DNA of 64,000 bases from NCBI GenBank assembly GCA_028714915.1, contig JAQTLL010000005.1, positions 62,001 through 126,000 of the forward strand. The letters are read 5' to 3'. The DNA is from Sulfuricurvum sp. (GTDB lineage Bacteria; Campylobacterota; Campylobacteria; Campylobacterales; Sulfurimonadaceae). Under the pieces are notes generated by a model, which worked only from the letters and a program-made list of their open reading frames with translations, was not told the origin of the DNA and ran no database searches. The position numbers and the translations under genes were made by a program. Within the stretch, counting starts at the first letter, position 1; the number at the start of each line of letters is the position of its first letter. Below are positions 16,332 through 23,082 of this stretch, in pieces.

Positions 16332-17162
16332 ATGAAACTATTTATCTCTCTTGTCAGCACTTTTATACTCTCAGTCGAATTGTTTGCCGCTCCCACGCAA
16401 TGTGAAGGGCTCTATTACAGTAACGAAGCTCCCGATATTCTAAACGCCAAACTCCTCCCAAAAACCAAAGAGCTGTGTTATAGCGCCTTTGCGGTAATGC
16501 ACTCAGGAATCTCCCGCACACCGTTGTGGAGTGCCGAACATCTGAGCAAAGAGGGATTGCACCATAAGACCAAAAGAACCAACGATTTTCATCCGGAAGA
16601 TCAGCTAAACGCCGATGAGCGTGCCGAACTCTCCGATTACGCTCGTTCGGGCTATGACCGGGGGCACATGGCACCCTCAGCCGACATGGGCAACAAGCAA
16701 TCGCAGCATGAGTGTTTTACCCTTGCCAATATGGTTCCTCAAAACGCTGAAAACAATCGGGGGGTATGGTCGGCAATCGAAGGGGCAACACGCCATTTGA
16801 CCAATCAAAAAGGGGAACTCTACGTTATCACCGGACCCATCTTCAGCGGTTCACCGATCAAACGGATCGGGGGAAGAGTATTGGTTCCCTCAAAACTCTA
16901 TAAAGCGATCTACGATCCCTCCAGCGGACAAGGGGCAGCCTATCTGGTCAGCAATACGCCAAGTAATGATTATGAAGTAATCAGCATCGCACAACTAGAG
17001 CAGATGGCAGGACTGCAACTATTTCCCAAGATGATTCCGTCCGACAAACAAAATGCAATGGATTTACCTGATCCGCAAGAGCGTCACGGCGGTTCCTATA
17101 ATAATCTTTCGAATAAAGATATAATTCATATAATCGAAAAACTTTTGAAACGGATGTTCTAA
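16332..17162 (+). CDS. Exported DNA/RNA non-specific endonuclease (NUC1 family)
   Basis: 276 residues. Signal peptide (1-20, ending LFAAP), then a beta-beta-alpha-Me nuclease domain. The active-site motif is YDRGHMAPSAD with the general base His112, and a metal-binding Asn in TLANMVPQN near 133. It degrades DNA and RNA in the periplasm or outside the cell, for nutrition or defence against incoming DNA. Catalytic residues are intact. The likely promoter is the extended -10 at 16319-16324. The small gene at 17165 follows 2 nt after its stop. Confidence 0.9.
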   Translation: MKLFISLVSTFILSVELFAAPTQCEGLYYSNEAPDILNAKLLPKTKELCYSAFAVMHSGISRTPLWSAEHLSKEGLHHKTKRTNDFHPEDQLNADERAELSDYARSGYDRGHMAPSADMGNKQSQHECFTLANMVPQNAENNRGVWSAIEGATRHLTNQKGELYVITGPIFSGSPIKRIGGRVLVPSKLYKAIYDPSSGQGAAYLVSNTPSNDYEVISIAQLEQMAGLQLFPKMIPSDKQNAMDLPDPQERHGGSYNNLSNKDIIHIIEKLLKRMF

Positions 17163-17164
17163 CA

Positions 17165-17419
17165 ATGCCCACTCAACCTTTTATGGCATACGAAAATGAA
17201 GTTGATTCCCTCCAAATCAATAATATGACGGTTGAAAATCGTCTGGATCGTATCTCACTATACGGCTTCTTGGAACTTACCAAAGACCGTCAAGGGCTTG
17301 AATATGCTTTAAAACTAAAGCAAATTATTGATGCTTCGATTGATGCGCTTAAACGGGATAAAAACTTACCGGATCAGATAAAAGTTAAAAAAGCCGAGAG
17401 TATTAAAAATCCGTTTTAA
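17165..17419 (+). CDS. Unknown conserved-looking small protein, 84 aa
   Basis: 84 residues, cytoplasmic, helical. NRLDRISLYGFLELTKDRQG then YALKLKQIIDASIDAL looks like a compact helical bundle. The basic C-terminus ends in KKAESIKNPF. No signal peptide, cysteines or membrane segment. It starts 2 nt after the nuclease stop, so it is likely co-transcribed. The style is that of short conserved Campylobacterota proteins of unknown function; I cannot name a family. Unlikely to be an inhibitor of the nuclease, which is exported while this protein is not. Confidence 0.6.
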   Translation: MPTQPFMAYENEVDSLQINNMTVENRLDRISLYGFLELTKDRQGLEYALKLKQIIDASIDALKRDKNLPDQIKVKKAESIKNPF

Positions 17420-17445
17420 ATCCTCTACAGAGTTCATATTTACTC

Positions 17446-17470
17446 GGTTCCAACGTCCTCGTTGGGAACC
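17446..17470. repeat. Hairpin repeat between convergent genes
   Basis: GGTTCCAACG-TCCT-CGTTGGGAACC, one base short in the left arm. Same TCCT loop as 15165-15186. It lies between the convergent genes ending at 17419 and 17480 and may act as a two-way terminator. Confidence 0.72.
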
Positions 17471-17479
17471 TGCTTAACT

Positions 17480-18175
17480 TTAGGGTACGATTTCTTGAGC
17501 TTTACTATGTGCGGCTTGAGCACTTTGCGTATCTCCTGCTTTTTTGTAAATAATTGAAGCTCTATTAAAATAATCCGCATCGTTTGCATTTTTAATATCT
17601 AACATTTTTACTGCATTAGGAAAATCATTCTCATTTGCAAAACACTCTGCAATATCAAGGGCATGCCCATGTTGTGCATGCGTTTCAATACTGTAATACG
17701 CACCGTATTTATAAATTTCATTGCGCGTATCAATTGCTTGATTATATTCTGAAGCAGCATTAGAGCAGTCTCCTTCAAGAAGATATTTTTTTATACTGCT
17801 AATTTGTGATTCATATCTCATTTGAACTTTTTTTAATTTTCGGTCTTGCATTTCAGACATTATTAAAATACCGATTAATGCACCTATCGTCACTATTAGT
17901 ATCAGGATCAGAAGTGCAGATATAAACTTCTTTGATTTTTTTGCTGACGTTTCCTTGATGAATTTTGCTTTGCTAACAGAGATGTCTTTCACACTCTCTA
18001 TAACAGTAATTTTAGTCGCTTTTTCACCATCATATTCAAAATCAACGTCAGCACCCATTTCAAGTTTTTCCGGATTTGTACAATCACCCATAAAAAAATG
18101 GTATTTATTTTCACTTTCATCTCTTAAAAATCCACTTTTCATATTACTATTGTAATCTAATATTTTGCCCTGCAT
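17480..18175 (-). CDS. Membrane protein with cold-shock-like N-terminus and TPR-like C-terminus
   Basis: 231 residues. Residues 1-58 (MQGKILDYNSNMKSGFLRDE, then KYHFFMGDC and GADVDFEYDGEKATKI) look like a diverged cold-shock/OB fold, which normally binds single-stranded nucleic acid. A single membrane helix lies at about 84-107 (FISALLILILIVTIGALIG). The C-terminal 120 residues are helical with TPR-like repeats (CSNAASEYNQAID, DFPNAVKMLDI, GDTQSAQAAHSKAQEI). A good AAGGAG precedes the ATG. The domain order is unusual. Whether the cold-shock-like part still binds RNA is unknown. Topology suggests N-terminus inside, TPR in the periplasm. Confidence 0.65.
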   Translation of the reverse strand: MQGKILDYNSNMKSGFLRDESENKYHFFMGDCTNPEKLEMGADVDFEYDGEKATKITVIESVKDISVSKAKFIKETSAKKSKKFISALLILILIVTIGALIGILIMSEMQDRKLKKVQMRYESQISSIKKYLLEGDCSNAASEYNQAIDTRNEIYKYGAYYSIETHAQHGHALDIAECFANENDFPNAVKMLDIKNANDADYFNRASIIYKKAGDTQSAQAAHSKAQEIVP

Positions 18176-18317
18176 AACTGTAAAACTCCTTTCTAATCAG
18201 ATTTTTCTTAGAATTTATAGCTCACGCATATAGCATACTACAGGTATTATAGCCGTGTTTAAATATTTTAAATCTCAATTTTTAGGCTATACTGATAAAA
18301 GCAATTAAAAGAGAAAC

Positions 18318-19046
18318 ATGAATAAATCAATTATTTTTATCTATGGAATATTTTCCTATATCATTGGTCTGGTGGCACAGGTATGGTTTATTTTTTATCT
18401 TGGGGAGTGGGAGTTTATGTCAACTACTATTAATTCTCAACATCCGGTGCCGCTTAGTACAGCCCTGATCATCAACCTCGCCTTGGTCTTAATATTCGGT
18501 CTGCAACACTCCGTAATGGCACGATCATTATTTAAAAAATATCTAACCAAAATTATTCCGCAAGCCTCAGAGCGGAGTACCTATGTCCTTTTCTCAGGAT
18601 TGGCATTGGGTTTGATTTGTTTGTATTGGCAGCCGTTAGACGGATTTTTATGGCAAATCGACAATAAAATAGGAAAAGTGCTATTGAATGCAGGGTATTT
18701 GTTTGGCTGGCTGTTTTCACTCTTTTCGACCTTTATCATCAACCATTTTGAACTCTTCGGTCTTCAGCAGATCTATTTAAATTTACTCAATAAGCCTGAA
18801 CCGTCCGTCTCTTTCAAAGAAAAACTACTATACAAGTTTGTACGTCATCCGATACAACTAGGAGTGCTGATCGGTATATGGGTGACGCCAAGCATGTCTT
18901 ATTCACACTTGATGCTCTCCGTTACCTTGAGTATTTATATTTTTATCGGTCTTAAGTATGAAGAGAGAGATTTGATAGCTACGTTGGGTAATACCTATAA
19001 AGAGTATCAGCAGCGGGTTCGGATGATGCTCCCTTTTTCAAAATAA
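18318..19046 (+). CDS. mddA: Methanethiol S-methyltransferase-like membrane protein (MddA/NnrU-like)
   Basis: 242 residues, about five or six membrane helices. The segments FGLQHSVMARSLFKKYL, ASERSTYVLFSGLALGL and YKFVRHPIQLGVLIGIW, with a C-terminal KYEERDLIATLGNTYKEYQQ, follow the isoprenylcysteine methyltransferase-like pattern, with RHP and EERDL/Y...Y as cofactor-binding elements, and the HSVMAR and ERSTYVLF blocks point to MddA. MddA methylates methanethiol to dimethyl sulfide using SAM. A related NnrU-like role cannot be excluded. Likely -10 TATACT near 18288 and a GAGA ribosome site. The next gene follows after 28 nt. Confidence 0.62.
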   Translation: MNKSIIFIYGIFSYIIGLVAQVWFIFYLGEWEFMSTTINSQHPVPLSTALIINLALVLIFGLQHSVMARSLFKKYLTKIIPQASERSTYVLFSGLALGLICLYWQPLDGFLWQIDNKIGKVLLNAGYLFGWLFSLFSTFIINHFELFGLQQIYLNLLNKPEPSVSFKEKLLYKFVRHPIQLGVLIGIWVTPSMSYSHLMLSVTLSIYIFIGLKYEERDLIATLGNTYKEYQQRVRMMLPFSK

Positions 19047-19074
19047 CCCTGAAAAGGCCGGCAAGGAGCGTTCA

Positions 19075-20064
19075 ATCAAAAATATCAGTACTAGAAGCAC
19101 CGTTGCAATTTTTATCACTTTTCTCATAGTCGGGCTATTGGCTCTGGTCTTTGCCCGCTATCAACGCGATATTCATCAAGCACGTAAGCGTATCTCAGTG
19201 GGAAGCCAGATTGCCCAAACACCCTGCGGGCCAATCGAGTATGCAGTTGCCGGTGATGGTCCGCCGGTACTGGTTGTACATGGTGCAGGCGGCGGATATG
19301 ACCAGAGTTTAGAGTTTTCTGAGGGTCTTATACAAAGCGGCTTCCGCATCATTGCCATGTCTCGTTTTGGCTATTTGCGGACGCCTATGCCTGATGATGC
19401 CTCTGTAACCGCGCAAGCAGACGCACACGCCTGTCTGCTCGATGCACTGAAGATCCCTCGTGCTGCAATTCTCGGTGCTTCAGCCGGAGCACCCTCAGCA
19501 ATGCAGTTTGCGCTGCAGTATCCAAAACGCACCGCTGCACTTGTACTACTGGTTCCGACCGCCTATCCGACTCGTATCGTGCAAAAACAGGAGGGCGCTA
19601 TATCGAAGCAGTCTTTGGCTACAGCAAAATTCTTAATCAATACCGCACTCAAGTCGGACTTCCTGTTTTGGGCTGCACCCAGGCTTGCACCCCAGAGTGT
19701 AATGCCGACATTACTCGCCACACCACAAACTGTACTGGAGCATGCAAGTCCTGAGGAACGTATCCGAGTCACACAAATGTTAAATTGTATGCTGCCCATA
19801 AGCCAGCGACGTCTTGGGACACTCAATGACGCATTAATCATCCCTTTTTTACCACGCTACGATTTGGAGCATATTACCGTACCTACCCTCATCCTAAGTA
19901 CAGCTGATGATTTTTTCAAAACATACGAAGGCTCCCGCTACAGTGCCGAGCATATTCCGCACGCTCGCTTCATCGGCTACCCCAGCGGCGGGCATCTGTT
20001 TGTCGGACACTACAAAGAAGTTATTTCCGAGGTAGCAGGCTTCCTGAAAAAAAATAGTCTTTGA
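19075..20064 (+). CDS. Membrane-anchored alpha/beta hydrolase with apparent ATC start
   Basis: An alpha/beta hydrolase: oxyanion region VLVVHGAGGGYDQS, nucleophile elbow LGASAGAPSA, acid in LSTADDFFKT and His in PSGGHLFVGH, so the triad looks complete. An N-terminal membrane helix (STVAIFITFLIVGLLALVFA) anchors it. The open frame has no ATG, GTG or usable start before a TTG at 19138, which lies inside that helix. AAGGAG at 19063-19068 is followed, after 6 nt, by ATC AAA AAT ATC, exactly where an ATG is expected. I therefore set the start at 19075. Substrate unknown. Codon use is GC-richer than neighbours, suggesting transfer. Confidence 0.75.
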   Translation: MKNISTRSTVAIFITFLIVGLLALVFARYQRDIHQARKRISVGSQIAQTPCGPIEYAVAGDGPPVLVVHGAGGGYDQSLEFSEGLIQSGFRIIAMSRFGYLRTPMPDDASVTAQADAHACLLDALKIPRAAILGASAGAPSAMQFALQYPKRTAALVLLVPTAYPTRIVQKQEGAISKQSLATAKFLINTALKSDFLFWAAPRLAPQSVMPTLLATPQTVLEHASPEERIRVTQMLNCMLPISQRRLGTLNDALIIPFLPRYDLEHITVPTLILSTADDFFKTYEGSRYSAEHIPHARFIGYPSGGHLFVGHYKEVISEVAGFLKKNSL

Positions 20065-20094
20065 TAATATATGATAAAAGAGGAGCCAGATAAA

Positions 20095-20511
20095 TCACGT
20101 AAGAGTATGGTCAAACTCATGAAATATTTTATTGTGAGGATCTTGATGGATAAAGTAATTGGCTTCCAATAGCCGTTCACAAACCGATTCTATCGTATCC
20201 TCTTTTTTCAATACGATCAGACTCCCTCTGAGATGATAATCCGGATAAAGATTGACTAATTTTTCCAAAGCCGTTCGAGCACCGATATGGTCCACAAACG
20301 TAAATAAAACTGCTATATAATGATCATTGATTTTTTTTGCAACATCACTATGTCGTACACTGTCCATAAGATGTGCTTTATCAACATTATAATCATTGCA
20401 GGCTACTAAAGCCAAATTAGCATCAATATTGTATCTTTCATATGTATAGAGAGCCATTTTAATATCATGCTCAAGAGCCAGCTTCAAATCAATTACACTT
20501 AATTCTTTCAT
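20095..20511 (-). CDS. Unknown protein, 138 aa
   Basis: 138 residues, cytoplasmic, acidic, with alternating helices and strands. YIAVLFTFVDHIGARTALEKLV then GSLIVLKKEDTIESVCERLLEANY resembles the second half of a diverged GGDEF-type nucleotidyl cyclase fold, but the GGDEF motif is absent, so I do not assign that function. No membrane segment. A clear AAGGAG precedes the ATG at 20511. It converges with the hydrolase, ending 30 nt after it. It may be a degenerate signalling domain. Confidence 0.6.
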   Translation of the reverse strand: MKELSVIDLKLALEHDIKMALYTYERYNIDANLALVACNDYNVDKAHLMDSVRHSDVAKKINDHYIAVLFTFVDHIGARTALEKLVNLYPDYHLRGSLIVLKKEDTIESVCERLLEANYFIHQDPHNKIFHEFDHTLT

Positions 20512-20781
20512 CTCACTCCTTTTATATTGCTGTCTCTTAGTCTGTTAAACTGATTGCTATTTTACCGAGTATCCCTATTTTTAGCAAAAATCACTGCAAT
20601 ACACGTATGTTACCTTGTCACTTTTTTTATGCTCTCACTTTCCCCTCGTCCCACCTTCAAAGCAGGAGTTTTCTAAAAGATTTTTTTCGCTCAAATACAT
20701 AACTCACTTTTAAACTAAATACAATTACAATACCGAAATAGTCGAATCAAAATATCCTGAAGCATAATAAAAAGAGAAAAA

Positions 20782-20964
20782 ATGAATATTAAAAAAATAA
20801 GACAAGTTTGTCGTCCGATTCGTATACTTTTAGGATCGGGACTTATTGGTTATGGATTTTACAGCGGCAATCCATGGTTTTACTTAGGAATTTTTCCGCT
20901 GATAGCTGGAATATTAAATTTTTGTCCCCTATGCAAAATAACAAAAGAATGTGACATTTTATAA
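20782..20964 (+). CDS. DUF2892 / YgaP-type membrane protein, 60 aa
   Basis: 60 residues with two membrane helices and the family pattern RPIRILLGSGLIGYG, NPWFYLGIFPLIAGILNFCPLCKI. The CPLC motif at the C-terminus is typical of DUF2892 proteins, which are often fused to or found near rhodanese and sulfur-handling genes (as in YgaP). The mechanism is unknown. The ribosome site is weak (AAAAAGAGAAAA). The 270-bp gap upstream (20512-20781) shows no other gene; it is AT-rich with pyrimidine runs on the plus strand. Confidence 0.78.
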   Translation: MNIKKIRQVCRPIRILLGSGLIGYGFYSGNPWFYLGIFPLIAGILNFCPLCKITKECDIL

Positions 20965-21008
20965 TAGATACAGACCGTTTTTACCAATAAAATCAAGAAG
21001 GATACCCT

Positions 21009-21353
21009 ATCAAATCATCTTCCGCCAATAAAAAAGCACCGCAGAAAAGAGATTATTCAAAGCCTCCTCAAAACTTTCAGCGTAAGGCACCGCCGAAAAA
21101 AGAAAATATTGAAACCACTCAAAAAAATGAGATCAAAACGATGTTTATGACCTGGTTCAAATCCAGCAGAGCGCTTGAGGGTCATATTATGACCAAGCAA
21201 GATGTTATCAACGGTATTTTGAAAAAATTAGGGCCAAAACAAGATCGTCCCTTTCAAATTGCTATGGATGAGCTGAAACATGATGGTTTAATCGAAATAC
21301 AAGAAGATGGAGTGACGTTGGTGTTGACGGCAAAAGGTGCCGATCTTCTGTAA
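21009..21353 (+). CDS. Winged-helix-like protein with basic N-terminal tail, apparent ATC start
   Basis: The C-terminal 70 residues (from ATG 21141) look like a small winged helix: HIMTKQDVINGILKKLG, FQIAMDELKHDGLIEIQEDG, TLVLTAKGADLL. Coding sense extends upstream as a Lys/Pro/Gln-rich tail (KKAPQKRDYSKPPQNFQRK) back to 21009. There AAGGA (20998-21002) is followed after 6 nt by ATC AAA TCA, and an in-frame TAA lies just before (20988-20990). No ATG, GTG or TTG exists between. I set the start at ATC 21009 (114 aa); if wrong, the ATG at 21141 gives 70 aa. A nucleic-acid-binding role is inferred. Confidence 0.6.
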   Translation: MKSSSANKKAPQKRDYSKPPQNFQRKAPPKKENIETTQKNEIKTMFMTWFKSSRALEGHIMTKQDVINGILKKLGPKQDRPFQIAMDELKHDGLIEIQEDGVTLVLTAKGADLL

Positions 21354-21390
21354 GGAGTAGTACTCATAATTTTATCCGATCAGAGTAGAC

Positions 21391-21421
21391 AGTTTTTAGA
21401 ATTATTTTTTTTCTAAAAACT
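21391..21421. terminator. Hairpin between convergent small genes
   Basis: AGTTTTTAGAA (21391-21401) pairs perfectly with TTCTAAAAACT (21411-21421) across a 9-nt T-rich loop. It lies at the ends of the plus gene (stop 21353) and the minus gene (stop 21402), so it can act on both. Confidence 0.55.
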
Positions 21422-21563
21422 TTCCACATCCCTTTTCAGGTGTGCCGCCAAATTTCTTTATTTCTCTGGCTTGATTATTTTTAGCAATTTCGTTTCGTTT
21501 ACATTCATCTTTTTTGATGCACTCATCATTATTACATCCTATATCATGCGGGACTTCTGCCAT
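21402..21563 (-). CDS. Small cysteine-rich protein, 53 aa
   Basis: 53 residues with four cysteines in IGCNNDECIKKDECKRNE and a fifth region PEKGCGKF, spaced like a small metal-binding knot (Cys-x4-Cys-x4-Cys ... Cys). Highly charged, no signal peptide. I place the start at 21563 (MAEVPHD) because AAGGA lies 6 nt upstream; a longer frame to 21617 lacks a ribosome site. I do not know the family. Metal binding is only inferred from the cysteine pattern. Confidence 0.55.
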   Translation of the reverse strand: MAEVPHDIGCNNDECIKKDECKRNEIAKNNQAREIKKFGGTPEKGCGKFLEKK

Positions 21564-21752
21564 GATTATCCTTGTATTTTTTATTAGAAATTTTAACCTT
21601 TTTAATCTTACAGACATATATTTACATCCTTACACATTCCCAAGCCAATCTTATTTATGAGCACCTCTGGTAAAAAAGGTAACGGGCCGTTCTTTTAATA
21701 CAAAGTAAAAATAGAGTAAAATTACCCTCCAACAAGAAAAAAAAGGATTATC

Positions 21753-22031
21753 ATGGCATGGGCAACCGCAAGACATATATTAGTAGACACGGAAGAAGAG
21801 TGTAATACTCTAAAAGCAGAAATAGAAAAAGGGACGTCGTTCGAGACCGTTGCTCAAAGCCATTCCAAATGTCCCTCAGGCAGAGACGGTGGAGATTTGG
21901 GTCAATTTGGTCCGGGACAAATGGTTCCTGAGTTTGACAAAGCTGTATTTACCGGTAATGTCGGCGTTTTATACGGTCCTATCCAAACACAATTTGGTTA
22001 CCATCTTTTAGAAGTAACCAGCAGAGGTTAA
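21753..22031 (+). CDS. Parvulin-type peptidyl-prolyl isomerase, 92 aa
   Basis: A stand-alone parvulin domain: TARHILVDTEEECNTLKAEI, SKCPSGRDGGDLGQFGPGQM, VPEFDKAVF and FGYHLLEVTSRG. This is the compact PpiC/Pin4 type without signal peptide or other domain. It speeds cis-trans isomerisation of prolyl bonds in the cytoplasm. The conserved histidines (HIL, YHLLEV) and the cysteine in SKCPSG are present. AAGGA precedes the ATG. It stands alone with 135 bp upstream. Confidence 0.93.
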   Translation: MAWATARHILVDTEEECNTLKAEIEKGTSFETVAQSHSKCPSGRDGGDLGQFGPGQMVPEFDKAVFTGNVGVLYGPIQTQFGYHLLEVTSRG

Positions 22032-22088
22032 AACCCTTGGGAGCGAATAGGTTATAATACTAAAAAATAACCGAAGGCTTTCCTCATA

Positions 22089-23003
22089 ATGTCAAAGCAC
22101 CCTACTCTCTTACAGCAATTCCGCGCCTTCTGTTTTCAAAACAACGCCACTGATCTTGAAAAAGCGATAGAGTATTTCGCAGTTTTTGGAGGAATGGGGT
22201 GGAGTGTGGATATGTCAAAACCCTTGGATGACCTCATCGTTGAGAAGATATTGGCAAACTACGGCTATCTCCATGGGGACATCGCCAAAATCACTCAGAG
22301 CAACAAAACACACCATTCCCTTCTCACTGCACTGGCAAGCGGAGATCGGCGGGAATACTCTGCATTTAGACGCGCTAACATACCTCGAAAAGAGGGTGAA
22401 GAGTCGGCGGCTTTTTTGATTAAATTCGGATTACTGATTCGTGAAAAATCCCAAGAAGAGCCGGCAGATACCAGCGAAGAAGTCTCTGATCGACTTATAT
22501 TTACCGCCCCTTTCATGCGCTTTTGGTTCTCCTGTATCTCTCCGTATTATAAAGGAGTCAAAGAGGGTGACTTCACCGAAGTCAAAGAGCGCTGGGAAAA
22601 TACCAAACAGACGTTTTTTGATTCGGTCTATGAGGCTCTTGTCATAGCTCTTGTCCAAAAAAGTTTTAAAGAAGATCCCTTCAAAAAAATAGGCTCATAC
22701 TGGGATAAAAACGGCGAGATCGAGATATTGGGGCAAACAAAATCGGGGAAAGTTGTAGCGGGTGCGTGCAAATACTCAAAAGCCAAAGCCAATAAAAGTG
22801 AGTTGACCAAACTCCAAGAAAGATGTCATAGCGCAAAACTAAATCCTGATATTTTTGTCATTTTCTCTAAAAACGGATTCTCAAATGAATTTAAAAAAGA
22901 AAAGAGTGAAGAAGTGAGGCTCTTCACTCTTAAAAATCTCAAAACACTGATGGATGATCTGAGCGAAAAAGATCTTCTCGTCAACACGAATAAGAAATAT
23001 TAA
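22089..23003 (+). CDS. DUF234-type protein without the ATPase domain, 304 aa
   Basis: 304 residues. The N-terminal ~110 residues include a helix-turn-helix-like region (YLHGDIAKITQSNKTHHSLLTAL); the C-terminal ~150 match the DUF234 domain usually found at the end of archaeal-type AAA ATPases (RFWFSCISPYYKG, then IGSYWDKNGEIEILGQTKSG). That domain has a PD-(D/E)xK nuclease-like core. The ATPase part is missing, as in other stand-alone bacterial members. The expected GECKY is GACKY here, so the catalytic Glu of the ExK pair appears lost. Promoter -10 TATAAT at 22053-22058. Function unknown. Confidence 0.7.
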   Translation: MSKHPTLLQQFRAFCFQNNATDLEKAIEYFAVFGGMGWSVDMSKPLDDLIVEKILANYGYLHGDIAKITQSNKTHHSLLTALASGDRREYSAFRRANIPRKEGEESAAFLIKFGLLIREKSQEEPADTSEEVSDRLIFTAPFMRFWFSCISPYYKGVKEGDFTEVKERWENTKQTFFDSVYEALVIALVQKSFKEDPFKKIGSYWDKNGEIEILGQTKSGKVVAGACKYSKAKANKSELTKLQERCHSAKLNPDIFVIFSKNGFSNEFKKEKSEEVRLFTLKNLKTLMDDLSEKDLLVNTNKKY

Positions 23004-23071
23004 TCATTTTAGAAAATGAACCGTATCTGATATTGGTCAGGATTACTGACATCTAAGATACTCATATACGC

Positions 23072-23077
23072 TATAAT
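23072..23077 (+). promoter_or_regulatory. -10 box directly before the BaiN-like gene (leaderless)
   Basis: TATAAT at 23072-23077 ends 5 nt before the ATG at 23083, so transcription should start at or beside the start codon. No Shine-Dalgarno is present. No good -35 at 17 nt was seen. Confidence 0.5.
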
Positions 23078-23082
23078 CGCGT

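Noticed and set aside
20512..20781. Possible small gene in the gap before DUF2892
   Set aside because: No open frame with a start and ribosome site; only AT-rich sequence with pyrimidine runs.
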